This document shows positions 10,602 to 18,921 of a DNA stretch of 64,000 bases, piece after piece (position 1 is the stretch's first letter; each line of letters opens with the position of its first letter). The DNA is taken from contig NZ_CP034463.1 in the NCBI RefSeq assembly GCF_003955715.1, forward strand, positions 372,001-436,000, read 5' to 3'. This DNA comes from Streptomyces aquilus (GTDB lineage: Bacteria; Actinomycetota; Actinomycetes; Streptomycetales; Streptomycetaceae). The position numbers and the translations under genes are program-made. Below the pieces are notes generated by a model. It was not told the DNA's origin. It saw only the letters and a list, made by a program, of their open reading frames with translations, and did not search any database.

Positions 10602-10966
10602 GGGGCGCTCCTCACTGTCGCAGACGGCCGGCCGCGGCATCCGATCAGGATCCGGGTGCTCGGTGGCGGCCTGTCCAGTTCCCATACTGGCACAGATCGC
10701 GTCCGTGAAACCGCCCACCGGATCTGTTCACGAGCTCGACATGTATCGAGATGGGTCGACCTGCGGGCTGGGCAGCCCAGGATGTTCCCGGTAGCGGCAG
10801 TCCCGGTAGCCCCGTTCACCACATCACCAGGTCACGTCATTGGGGGTCGCCGCCGACTCCTGCGCGGGATTCACGCGACTGCTCGGCACCGTTCGGGGAA
10901 CCCGCAGGTAGCGGGTCAACCACCGGGATCACGTGTGGTTCGCCGTCCATCGGCAGGAGAAGTCAG
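10602..10966. other. Intergenic region between divergent small genes
   Basis: 365 bases between the three-helix-bundle gene and the small membrane protein, which point away from each other. It should hold both promoters, but I could not pick out a confident -35/-10 pair. No gene was seen. Confidence 0.35.
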
Positions 10967-11164
10967 ATGCTGGCATTCGTGGCAGCCGCGCTCTTCGTCA
11001 TCGCGTTTATCATCCGTGTCACCGAGACGTCGACCGAGATGATCTTCAGCCCGACGAGCCTCATGCTTGCCGGGCTTGCTTTCCTCGCTCTGCACTCGGC
11101 GGGCGTGGGGTCCGGCTGGTCCGCCCGGCGAAGCTCCACCCGCAGAAGCGGAAGCCGACGCTGA
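10967..11164 (+). CDS. Small membrane protein of unknown function
   Basis: A 65-residue protein with two predicted membrane helices: MLAFVAAALFVIAFII at the very start and LMLAGLAFLALHSAGV at about residues 32-47. They are joined by a short polar loop (RVTETSTEMIF), and a basic Arg/Ser-rich tail follows. AGGAG sits eight bases before the ATG. Similar short two-helix proteins are common and uncharacterised in Streptomyces. The basic tail suggests that the C-terminus faces the cytoplasm. Confidence 0.65.
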   Translation: MLAFVAAALFVIAFIIRVTETSTEMIFSPTSLMLAGLAFLALHSAGVGSGWSARRSSTRRSGSRR

Positions 11165-11308
11165 GCAAAGCGATGCCTTCTCTCCTCTCTCCGACGGATC
11201 CGAGCGCCCAGCCGCCGCGGATTACCCGTCAGCGGGGCCGAGTTGCGCCCGGATCAGGCGATCACCACCTGGAGCCGGCGGCTGCCGCTATGCCGCTGAG
11301 GAGCGATG

Positions 11309-12160
11309 TCACTCCGGGGCAGGACTGGCGGCTGGTGGGGCGGGTTGGGTGAGGATTGCGGTGACGGCCTGGTCGAGGGTGGCGACCGGGTGACCGAGGA
11401 CGTGCTGGAGATCGTCGGTCTGTCGCTCCAGTGCGCCGGCACGGACCTGCTCCTCAAGCCAGCCCTGGGCACCGGGCGCGCGGCCGCGCCTGTCTCGGTG
11501 GACGACGGGTCTGCCGGAGATACGGCTGAGTGTGTGGGCGAGCTGGCCGTAGGTCCACAGGTTGCCGGTGAAGTCGTAGGCGCGGCCGAGGTGGCAGTCC
11601 TCGGTGAGGACGCGGGCGGCGGCCTCGGCGAGTTCGCTGCGGAAAACGGTATTGATGCCACGCCCGCCGGTGCCGCTGGCCAGTTCACCCGAGGTGACGG
11701 CGGCGCGCAGGCCCGCGTTGAGGAATGCCTCGCTGTAGTAGGGGTGGCGCAACAGCGTGTGGGGCAGCCCGCTTGCGAACAGGGTGCGCTCGGTGGCGTG
11801 ATGAGCTGCGGTGACACCCTGGTCCTGAGTGTCGGCACCCAGGAAGCTGGTGTAGATGATCGCCCCGACTCCGGCGGTGCGCGCCGCGTCGATGGCTGCC
11901 TGGTGCTGGCCGGCGCGGCGGGAGGGTTCCAGCTCCGGAGAGGAGATCAGCAGCAGCCGGTCGGCTCCCTTGAACGCGGTGCGCAGCGTTGCCGGGTCAT
12001 CGTAGTCACCGAGGCGGACACGGACCCCGCGAGCGGCGAGATCCGCGGCCCCTTGGGGATTGCGCACCGCGGCAACGACGCGATCAGCCGGGCACTGGGC
12101 CAGCAACTGGTCGATGACCAGCCGGCCGAAAGCCCCCGAAGCGGCCGACACAACTATCAT
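11309..12160 (-). CDS. NmrA-like NAD(P)H-binding reductase (quinone reductase 2 type)
   Basis: A 283-residue atypical SDR. I use the ATG at 12160 because GGGAG lies six bases upstream and the product then begins directly with the first Rossmann strand, MIVVSAASGAFGRLVIDQL. The five residues gained from the upstream ATG add nothing. Family features are the AVRNP turn with an Arg that often contacts NADPH, VRLGDYDDPATL, LLLISSPEL, and the HHATERTLFASGLPHTLLRHPYY segment. Members act as NADPH:quinone reductases or as redox-sensing regulators. The gene stands alone between degenerate stretches. Confidence 0.85.
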   Translation of the reverse strand: MIVVSAASGAFGRLVIDQLLAQCPADRVVAAVRNPQGAADLAARGVRVRLGDYDDPATLRTAFKGADRLLLISSPELEPSRRAGQHQAAIDAARTAGVGAIIYTSFLGADTQDQGVTAAHHATERTLFASGLPHTLLRHPYYSEAFLNAGLRAAVTSGELASGTGGRGINTVFRSELAEAAARVLTEDCHLGRAYDFTGNLWTYGQLAHTLSRISGRPVVHRDRRGRAPGAQGWLEEQVRAGALERQTDDLQHVLGHPVATLDQAVTAILTQPAPPAASPAPE

Positions 12161-12356
12161 CCACAACTCCCTCACCGCGGTGCAGCCGTCGCCGACGCGG
12201 CGGTTCGTGACCGCTCGGTCCGGACGTCCGGCTCACCATCGATGAACAGCGAACCGCGCGTCAAAGCCTTTTCCTAGCCCCAGGATCCTGAGCCTCGACA
12301 GCAACCAACCACCTGCTCGTGCTGTGACCGCATCAGGTTCGCCGGATGTGTTCAGG

Positions 12357-12660
12357 CCGCTGAGGTGAGGGGGCGTGCGCCCCAGCGGATGCCTTTCTCG
12401 CTGCGGATGCGGACCTGCTCTCGGCGCTGTGCGGCGAGGACGTCGGGGGCGGGCGTTGGCGCTGCGCCAGCGTAGATAGCGGTGCAGCGCCCGGGTCTGT
12501 GCGGGGTGGCTGCGGTGGTGTTAGTTGGCCAGGGTGAACTGCCGCAGCGGGCCGAAGTGGGCCTCGATCGGGTTGGCCTAGGAGGCGTAGGTCGGGGTGA
12601 AGCACAGTTCGACCTTGTTCTTCTTCGCCCAGCGGCGAATGTCCGCACCTTACGGGTGGC
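12357..12660 (-). pseudogene. IS630-family transposase C-terminal relic (left copy)
   Basis: Reading leftwards from about 12655, the frame DIRRWAKKNKVELCFTPTYAS, NPIEAHFGPLRQFTLAN and the ending QREGHPLGRTPP is a recognisable IS630 transposase C-terminus with the last DDE-domain residues. It carries stop codons (after TYAS and after TLAN), and the N-terminal and central parts are missing. A related copy in the opposite orientation lies at 15785-16231. Confidence 0.75.
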
Positions 12661-12879
12661 CTCGCGCCGCGACAGGTGCGGTTCGTCGTCGAGTGGGACT
12701 CCGAAGAAACGTTCGACGGCGTCGATTTGAGTGACCCCGCCAGCGTTTCGCTCGACCATGTGCCGGCGGTCCTCAAGCCCTGACAACCGCATCACTACAG
12801 AGCCTCCCCGACCGTGCCGGTGCGCATCCTGCGGGCGCCCTCCAGGCCCCCTAAGCGCAACCGCTGCCGATGAGGTAAG

Positions 12880-12897
12880 TTATAGGTCGACCACTAA
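12880..12897. promoter_or_regulatory. Putative TetR operator before the SnoaL-like gene
   Basis: TTATAGGTCGACCACTAA is an 18-bp imperfect palindrome (14 of 18 positions symmetric, with a perfect GGTCGACC core). It ends 13 bases before the ATG at 12911. Its position fits repression of the SnoaL-like/TetR pair by the TetR encoded second. This is inference from symmetry and place. Confidence 0.5.
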
Positions 12898-12910
12898 TGC
12901 AGGAGTGAAG

Positions 12911-13384
12911 ATGACCGTCACGGAAGACCACGCCAACCGCCGCGCCGCTGCTCAGCACGCCCTGGCCGAGCACCTGCGCCTCACCGCCGCAGGACGCGTC
13001 GACGAATGGGTGGAGCTGTTCGCCCCGGACGCAGTGCTTGAGTTCCCCTACGCGCCGGCCGGCGTGCCTCAGCGGGTGACGGGGCGCGACGCGCTGGTCG
13101 CGCACATGCGCAACTTTCCCGAGACCTTCGACGTGGAGTTCGTCGATCTGGTCTTCCACGACACGGTCGACCCGAGCCTGGTGATCGCCGAATTCCGTTC
13201 GAAGGGCACGGCGCTGCCGACCGGCAAGCCGTACGAGCAGACATGCATCTCCGTCGTGCGGACCGATGACGACGGGCTCATCACCCATTACCTGGACTAC
13301 TGGAACCCGCTGGTGGCGATCGAGGCGCTCACGCCTTCCGACGTGCGGTCCGACTCTGAGCGCGGCGTGACTTTTGGAGGCTGA
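12911..13384 (+). CDS. SnoaL-like / NTF2-fold protein
   Basis: A 157-residue protein of the NTF2-like superfamily, the fold of polyketide cyclases, limonene epoxide hydrolases and ketosteroid isomerases. The pattern is typical: a first helix RRAAAQHALAEHLRLTAAGRVDEWVELFAPDAVLEFPYAP, then GRDALVAHMRNFPETF, and late strands VIAEFRSKGTA and ISVVRTDDDGLITHYLDYWNP. AGGAG lies five bases before the ATG. The TetR gene begins 26 bases after its stop, so the two are probably one transcript controlled by the palindrome just upstream. The substrate is unknown. Confidence 0.85.
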   Translation: MTVTEDHANRRAAAQHALAEHLRLTAAGRVDEWVELFAPDAVLEFPYAPAGVPQRVTGRDALVAHMRNFPETFDVEFVDLVFHDTVDPSLVIAEFRSKGTALPTGKPYEQTCISVVRTDDDGLITHYLDYWNPLVAIEALTPSDVRSDSERGVTFGG

Positions 13385-13409
13385 GAGGAGCCGTGTTTGA
13401 CTGACGACC

Positions 13410-13958
13410 ATGCCTGTCGCCGGTACCAGCACGAAGAGCGACGAACGCCGTCGGGCCATCATGGCCGCCGCGGTCGACTGCTTCGCGCAAAAGGGTTTCT
13501 ACGGTACGACGACGCACGAGATCGCAGAGTGGGTCGGTATCTCTCAGCCGTATCTCTATCGCCTGTACCCGAACAAGGAAGCACTGTTCGCGGCGGCGGT
13601 GGACCACGTGTCCGCCGTCATGACCGAGACGCTGGTCGCGCATGCGCCGACGTCGGGTGGGGCGGGGTCGGCTCCCGAGACAGCGTTGGATGCCGCACGC
13701 GGTGCCTACGCCGCGCTCGTCGCGGACCGGAACATCCTGCGTTTCCTCATGCACGCGAACTGTGCCGTCGGCGAGCCGCTGGTGGCACAGGCCGTGCGCC
13801 GGTGCTACGCCAAGCAGGTCGACACCGTCCGGCAGCTGCTGGGCGACGACGACGCCGTGCGGCGCTGGTTCGGCGCCGGGATGCTCGACAACGTGGTCGC
13901 CGTGCTGGGCCTGGCCGACATCGACGAGCCGTGGGCACACGTCCTCACCGCTCGATAA
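13410..13958 (+). CDS. TetR-family transcriptional regulator
   Basis: A 182-residue repressor-type protein. Residues 10-60 give the TetR helix-turn-helix (RAIMAAAVDCFAQKGFYGTT, then HEIAEWVGISQPYLYRLYPNKEALF), the most conserved part of the family. The C-terminal ligand domain shows family-typical helices (NILRFLMHANCAVGEPLVAQAVRRCY). It lies 26 bases after the SnoaL-like gene in the same direction and likely represses that unit through the palindrome at 12880-12897. Confidence 0.9.
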   Translation: MPVAGTSTKSDERRRAIMAAAVDCFAQKGFYGTTTHEIAEWVGISQPYLYRLYPNKEALFAAAVDHVSAVMTETLVAHAPTSGGAGSAPETALDAARGAYAALVADRNILRFLMHANCAVGEPLVAQAVRRCYAKQVDTVRQLLGDDDAVRRWFGAGMLDNVVAVLGLADIDEPWAHVLTAR

Positions 13959-14335
13959 CCCGCCACCGGCGGTTCGGCGGCGAGGGCCCCGAGTCTTCCG
14001 CGTAGGCCAGTTCGGCCGGTGGGACTCGGGGCTTGATCCCCCAGCCACGGGCAGGCTTCGTCCGAGCGGGCGTCGGGGTTACAACTGCGGCGGCCTCCGC
14101 CGTGGCCCGGTCCTGCGCGGCCGGGCGGTTCAGGACCCGCTCGGCGATCAGCAGCTGCTCCCGCATCCCCACACTCTCCACGCTCTCCAGGCGTACCAGT
14201 CCAGTGACGGATCGCAGGACGTCACACCCAGCGTCCTACCAGGCCCCGCACCCACACGGGACCTTTGCGGTGGCAGCATGGATGCACTACTGAGCTGTCG
14301 TGCGCGATGTCGCCGACAGTAAAGGCGAGACGAGA
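13959..14335. other. Short region with a possible gene fragment
   Basis: About 375 bases between the TetR gene and the stop of the opposing phosphotransferase. On the minus strand, about 14190-13948, a frame reads LVRLESVESVGMREQLLIAERVLNRP and then becomes proline-rich. The helical beginning looks like real protein, but I cannot name it. It may be the tail of a lost gene. Confidence 0.3.
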
Positions 14336-15235
14336 TCAACCGCCGAGCAGGGCGTGCGTCCACTGGTCTTCGCGCTGCTCGATGTATTCGGCATCATTTC
14401 GCCAGGCGTCGCCGTGACCTTCGGTCCACAGGGTTGCCCAGGGCTGGATACCCCGGGTGGCTTGCTCGCGCAGGAAGACGTGCATGGAGCGCGTTCGGCG
14501 TCCGAGTAGGGGGACCAGGCGACGGCGTTCGTCTTCGTCGAGGCCGTAGGCGTCGGCGAAAACGCGCAGCCGGTCTGCGGCGTCGGGGCGTTGCCAGTCC
14601 GGATGAGCGGACAGCGGAATGAACCCGTGCATGGCGTACGCGACGTCCCACAGGCGGGAACCGGGGCCGGCGGTGTCCCAGTCGATGAAGGCCCACTCGG
14701 CCTCGCCTGCGACCACGAGGTTCCACGGGGCCAGATCGTGATGGGCGATGATGTCGCTGCCCTCGGCGGGGATCAACACCTGCCAGTGCGCGTCAGCCGG
14801 TGGTGTGAAGCCCCGCACGGCATCGTGGAAGTCCCGGATCAGCCCTGCCACCCCGGCCAGGTTCCGAGCGGACTCGAGCAGAGAAAACCGATCGGGCCAG
14901 ACCACGTGGCCGTGCACGAAGGTCAGGACTTCACGGCCTTGGTCGTCAATGCCCAGTGGGCGAGGTGCCGCCCGGAACCCCACCTCATACAGGTGAGTCA
15001 GCAGGGCGTGCACTGCGGGAGTCCACGGTCCGGTCGGGCGGCGAACGGTGTCTCCGACGCGGACCACACCAGCGCTGACGTTCCCACCGGACAACGGTTG
15101 TTCTTCATTGTGCCGCACCGAGCCAGCATGTTCGATCAGCCCACCATGTTCCACCCCATTATTGTTGATCACCGCCTGGTGTCGCTCGGTGAGGGGAATG
15201 CCTCCCAGTTCACGGCCCTTTCGTGCCGACGACAT
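14336..15235 (-). CDS. Aminoglycoside phosphotransferase (APH)-family protein
   Basis: A kinase-fold protein that would transfer phosphate from ATP to a small molecule. The catalytic loop IIAHHDLAPWNLVV (the HxDxxxxN form of the Brenner motif) and the metal-binding AFIDWDTAGPGSRLWDVAYA are complete. The start is unresolved: I give the ATG at 15235, but the conserved part begins only at about LSGGNVSAGVVRVGDTVRRP, so the GTG at 15154 or 15118 is at least as likely; none has a good ribosome site. Such genes are often near regulatory genes in Streptomyces, and the substrate need not be an antibiotic. The gene lies between the two opposing IS630 relics. Confidence 0.78.
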   Translation of the reverse strand: MSSARKGRELGGIPLTERHQAVINNNGVEHGGLIEHAGSVRHNEEQPLSGGNVSAGVVRVGDTVRRPTGPWTPAVHALLTHLYEVGFRAAPRPLGIDDQGREVLTFVHGHVVWPDRFSLLESARNLAGVAGLIRDFHDAVRGFTPPADAHWQVLIPAEGSDIIAHHDLAPWNLVVAGEAEWAFIDWDTAGPGSRLWDVAYAMHGFIPLSAHPDWQRPDAADRLRVFADAYGLDEDERRRLVPLLGRRTRSMHVFLREQATRGIQPWATLWTEGHGDAWRNDAEYIEQREDQWTHALLGG

Positions 15236-15291
15236 CACGCCTCGAATCTCGGTAACCGCATCCAGGAAACGGCCGACGGACCAGCGCGGCC

Positions 15292-15336
15292 AACTCACCG
15301 TACTCACCGTACTCACCGTACTCACCGACGAAGGCT
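15292..15336. repeat. Tandem 9-bp repeat TACTCACCG
   Basis: Four perfect copies of TACTCACCG at 15301-15336, preceded by one copy with a single change (AACTCACCG). In the plus frame they add LTV-LTV-LT to the start of the MarR remnant. They sit at the point where that gene is truncated. Confidence 0.85.
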
Positions 15337-15510
15337 TCGCCGTCCTCGCCGTCGCGGCCCCCGGCCACGTCGCGGCGGCGCGCCGGGCGATGTTCGACCA
15401 CCTCACGCCTGACCAGGTCCGCCAGTTCGCAGAGATCGGCGAGGCCATCATCAAGGGCCTCACCCACGAGGACGACTATCAGGCGGAACTCCCGTGGCGG
15501 CGCAGATAGC
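15316..15510 (+). pseudogene. MarR-family regulator, C-terminal remnant
   Basis: The plus-strand frame LTDEGFAVLAVAAPGHVAAARRAMFDHLTPDQVRQFAEIGEAI, ending PWRRR and a stop, is the standard C-terminus of a MarR regulator: the end of the wing plus the long dimerisation helices. The DNA-binding N-terminal two thirds are absent. Upstream sequence is the 9-bp tandem repeat and then the promoter side of the phosphotransferase gene. The remnant cannot make a working regulator. Confidence 0.7.
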
Positions 15511-15784
15511 GCGCCCCAATCTGCCCACTGGGAGAAGGCGATCCTTCCTGGAGCGAACACATGTCGCTGCCGTCCGACGTCGGCGCTGCGTCGGCCGACT
15601 GGCTGCGCCACGATCGTGGTCCTTCGACCTGCCGAGAGGTGTTCACTGCCAGATCGCATCGACAAATGCTGTCGCTAAAGGTTGTCCCGCAATGATCAAC
15701 TGACCTGGCATGGCTAGTAGTTCGTCGGGTTGGTGGTCGTGCCGGTTGGATGTGTGGTGACGTCCGTCCGATCGTTGCGGGTGT

Positions 15785-16231
15785 GGTGGCAGAACCTGTC
15801 CGTGTGCGCAGGTGGACCGACCAGGAGGGGCAGAAGCGGTAGCAGATCGTGCGCCGCGGCAGCACCAGCTCGGTGCGCCACCGGCCGCCCTGACGGCGCC
15901 CCGAGCTACGTCATCCTGGACAAGTCCGCCCACAAGGACGGCACGATCCGGCGCTGGGCGAGGAAGAACCGGGTCGAGCTGTGCTTCACCCCGACTTACG
16001 CGTCCGGGACCAACCCTGTCGAGGCCCATTTCGGGCCACTGCGGCGATTCACCGTCGCCAACTCCCACCACCGCAACCACACCGTCCAGACTCACCCCCT
16101 GCACGCCTACCTGCGCCGGCGCAACACCAACGCCCGCCATCCAGCTGTCCTCGCGGCCCAGCGCCGCAAGCGAGCCCCCATCCGCAGCGAGAAGGGCCTG
16201 CGCGGGGGCGGACGACCGGCAAAAAATCGCA
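15785..16231 (+). pseudogene. IS630-family transposase with a large internal deletion (right copy)
   Basis: The frame starts with VAEPVRVRRWTDQEGQKR, a stop, then QIVRRGSTSSVRHRP, which is the N-terminus of IS630 transposases. It then jumps to SYVILDKSAHKDGTIRRWARKNRVEL and continues to the normal C-terminus (TNPVEAHFGPLRRF, RSEKGLRGGGRP). The centre, including most of the DDE domain, is missing and the joint changes frame. It lies opposite in orientation to the relic at 12357-12660 and ends about 35 bases before the S66 peptidase gene. Confidence 0.75.
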
Positions 16232-16265
16232 TGCCCCTGCCAATGGCACCGGCGACACTGACGCC

Positions 16266-17285
16266 ATGACCGGTTCTGCACTGCCACGACTGCTTCGACC
16301 GCGTGGCCTAAGGGCCGGAGATCTCGTTGTCATCGCATCGCTGTCCGGTCCGCTACCGGCCGCTTACGAGCCCAACGTCGAGCGGGCGGTGGTCGTACTC
16401 GAGCGCATGGGATTCCGCGTGCGTCGGGCTCCGCTACTCGAAGTAGGACGCCGCCACTGGTGGAGCGCGGCCACGCCGGCGGAGATCGCCGGGGAGCTCA
16501 ATGGTCTTCTGCGGGATCCTGAGGTGCGCGCGATCATCGCGAGTGACGGCGGCCAGACGGCGCTCGGCTACCTTGACCTGATCGACGTCGAGGCGATCAG
16601 GGCCGACCCCAAGCCGATCCTGGGCTACAGCGACATCTCGCTGCTGCATCTGGTGCTCTATGCGCGCACGGGTCTGGTCGGGTTCCATGCCGACATGGCC
16701 GTCCCTGGCTTCGGCGGGCACTGGCAGTCTGCGCCCGTGGCGCGCCAAGCGGAACTCGAGAAGCTCTACTCCGGGTTGCTGACCGGTACCGCGGCGATCG
16801 GTGCGCTGCCTGCGAGCCCGTCGTGGGAGTGCTGGCGTCCTGGTCGTGTCGAAGGTCGGCTGATCGGCGGGGTGATCAATCGCATCGTGCTGGCGCAGGC
16901 GACGCGTTTCGCGCTGCCGCTCGAATGGTTCGATGGCGCGGTGCTGTTCTGGGAGGAGACGGGCGGCCTGGCATCCCACGTGTGGAGCTATCTGCAGGTG
17001 ATGCGACACTGCGGAATCCTCGATCGGATCTCCGGCATGGTCGTTGGCGTTCCGCGCGAGGTCAGTGGACTGGAGCCCGGCGCGTCCCCGACCCTGTCCG
17101 AGATAGTCCTCGACGTCCTCGGCGACCGTGACATCCCGGTCCTGGGAAACGTCGAGTTCGGGCATGCCGGCCCGAATCTGCCGATGCCGGTCGGCATCCG
17201 CGTCGGTCTCGATGCGCGGCAGCGGACGTTGTCGCTGCTCGAACCGGCGGTAGGGCCGCACACGATGACGGGACTGGTCGGCTGA
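16266..17285 (+). CDS. S66-family LD-carboxypeptidase (MccF-like)
   Basis: A 339-residue Ser peptidase. S66 enzymes cut the L,D-bond of murein tetrapeptides (LdcA) or inactivate microcin C-type peptide-nucleotides (MccF). The Ser of the nucleophile elbow is in LGYSDISLLHL (about residue 122), the Glu in FWEETGG, and the His in FGHAGPNLPMPVG, so the Ser-Glu-His triad is intact. RVEGRLIGGVINRI is another family block. The length is normal. The ATG at 16266 is used; no strong ribosome site is seen. It lies directly after the IS630 relic, so its promoter may be new. Self-immunity or wall recycling are both possible. Confidence 0.88.
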   Translation: MTGSALPRLLRPRGLRAGDLVVIASLSGPLPAAYEPNVERAVVVLERMGFRVRRAPLLEVGRRHWWSAATPAEIAGELNGLLRDPEVRAIIASDGGQTALGYLDLIDVEAIRADPKPILGYSDISLLHLVLYARTGLVGFHADMAVPGFGGHWQSAPVARQAELEKLYSGLLTGTAAIGALPASPSWECWRPGRVEGRLIGGVINRIVLAQATRFALPLEWFDGAVLFWEETGGLASHVWSYLQVMRHCGILDRISGMVVGVPREVSGLEPGASPTLSEIVLDVLGDRDIPVLGNVEFGHAGPNLPMPVGIRVGLDARQRTLSLLEPAVGPHTMTGLVG

Positions 17286-17324
17286 GCGCCGCGGATCAGT
17301 GAACCGACGGCCCCCGGCACCACC

Positions 17325-17815
17325 CCCTGGGGCCGACTCACGCTTGGGTGACCGCCGCCTTGCGTCGCTTGTCCGGCTTGCTTCACGACGGTGCGGGAGC
17401 ACCAGGCCAGTACCGCGGTAGCCGCCGTCAGCGATCACCGTGATGCTGCCGACAGCTGCCTTCGCTCCGGACAACTGCCGTGCCGTGCAGTTGTTGCGGT
17501 TGCCAGGAGGTAGCTTTTCGACTGCTCGGCCACCGCATGGTCACGCGTGGGGACCAGGGTGCCGTCCACGAGGAGCACAGCGACCTTGCAAAACCGGCGG
17601 CGCGGCCGCAGGGCGAGCAGCGGTGCGAGCCGGTTGATGACGCGGTCGGCCGCAGACTTCGAGATTCCGAACAGCGGCACGAGCCGGCGCAGCGTCACGT
17701 TGGTGCGCAGCTTGCCGAAGCAGCGCGGGCTCAGCCCGCTGAACGGTCCCATCCATGACGGCTGTGCCGCCGTGATCACACCAGCCGCGAGAGGATCGTC
17801 CCACTGCGCTGCGAA
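17325..17815 (-). pseudogene. IS5-type transposase relic
   Basis: Leftwards the frame LFGISKSAADRVINRLAPLLALR and LLVDGTLVPTRDHAVAEQSK is the middle of a Streptomyces IS5-type transposase, with the first catalytic Asp in VDGT. After SK the frame is lost. In another frame PGNRNNCTA, LSGAKAAVGSITVIADGGYRGTG and LVLPHRRE give the next block with the second Asp. The final part is missing, so the element is dead. No target-site duplication was identified. Confidence 0.7.
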
Positions 17816-17836
17816 CGGCCCGAGACGGAGGCACAC

Positions 17837-18130
17837 ATGGAGACAGACTCGGTCAGTCGTCTGGAAGAGGCGGCGGATCGTTTCGTGATCCCCCTGCGCA
17901 TGAACGAAGGGTTCAACGAGCAGGCGCTCCTTCAGCTGCGGGAGGAGATCGATCGCTGTGGAACGGCTTGGAGGGAAGAAACCCACGTGCCGAAGCGTGC
18001 GGCGTTGATCCTGGCTGAACTCCACCCGACGATCGAGGCGTGCGCCTGGCTGTACGAAGGAGACATGCGTCAGCGGATCCAGGAGGCGGGACTGACGGTG
18101 TCTGAGGCAGTTACCGCTGCTCTGGACTGA
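17837..18130 (+). CDS. Small protein of unknown function
   Basis: A 97-residue acidic, mostly helical protein. GGAGG lies six bases before the ATG, and the frame ends with a clean stop, so I believe it is a real gene despite its size. It reads METDSVSRLEEAADRFVIPL at the start, then ALLQLREEIDRCGTAWREE, AALILAELHPTIEACAWLYEG and a last helix ending EAVTAALD. I do not recognise a family. It starts beside the N-terminal side of the IS5 relic and has no obvious operon partner. Confidence 0.6.
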   Translation: METDSVSRLEEAADRFVIPLRMNEGFNEQALLQLREEIDRCGTAWREETHVPKRAALILAELHPTIEACAWLYEGDMRQRIQEAGLTVSEAVTAALD

Positions 18131-18330
18131 GCGCCTCCCACACACCGTGCGGCCTACCTTCTTGTAGGCATCAGAGCGAAGGGGGTGCGCGTCAGCAGCA
18201 CGGCAGGCGCCGGGACGAGCCCAGTGCTGCGGGACAACCTTGGTCATAGACGAAGCCAGTCAATTCCAGGGCGCCGCTGACACCACTGCACGACGGCAAC
18301 CATTCCACAGAGCCCCGGACACTGCCGGGG

Positions 18331-18822
18331 TCACCTCAGTTCCATGAGGATGTCGGCGCGGGCGTAATAGTCGGCTACGGGCAGACGGCTGCGGGTGATC
18401 CTGACGAACCCGGCTTCCTCGTACAGGTGGATGGCGGGAGCCAGCTTGCTGTTCGTACCGAGGAAGAGTCGGGCCGCACCAAGTGCCTGGGCTCGGTCGA
18501 TTGCTGCGGCGACGAGTTGGCGGCCGATGCCGCGTCCCCGCGCGGCGGGGGCCACGGCCATTTTCGCCAGCTCGAACACGGCGTCCGGATAAGCCAAGAG
18601 CGCGACGCAACCGACAGCAGCGCCGCTGCCCCGCTCGCGTGCCAGGAGCACATCACCGCCCAGGTCCACGATGCGGCCGAACGGGTCCCCGAGAACCGCC
18701 CGGTCCTCTTCCTGCAGGGTGAACAGGCGAGAGATCCACTCCTCGTTCAACACGCGGAACGCGTCGGCATCACATGGCGAGGCGATCGAGGAGACCACGG
18801 TGGGAGCAGAGAGGTGCGGCAT
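18331..18822 (-). CDS. GNAT-family N-acetyltransferase
   Basis: A 163-residue acetyl-CoA-dependent acyltransferase. Motif A is clear: KMAVAPAARGRGIGRQLVAAAIDRA, whose RGRGIG loop binds the pyrophosphate of CoA at about residues 95-100. The preceding strand CVALLAYPDAVFELAKM and the final IHLYEEAGFVRI block are typical. I start at the ATG at 18822; AAGGGA lies about 11 bases upstream. It is divergent from the LysR gene at 18922 with 99 bases between starts, so the LysR protein probably regulates it. Confidence 0.88.
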   Translation of the reverse strand: MPHLSAPTVVSSIASPCDADAFRVLNEEWISRLFTLQEEDRAVLGDPFGRIVDLGGDVLLARERGSGAAVGCVALLAYPDAVFELAKMAVAPAARGRGIGRQLVAAAIDRAQALGAARLFLGTNSKLAPAIHLYEEAGFVRITRSRLPVADYYARADILMELR

Positions 18823-18921
18823 GAGGCGGGTTTCCCTTCGGGTGTAGTTCCCGGCCAGCCTCCGGCCCCACGTACTCATATGTCCAATACACGCAGTAGC
18901 CCGTATCAATAACCTTGAACT

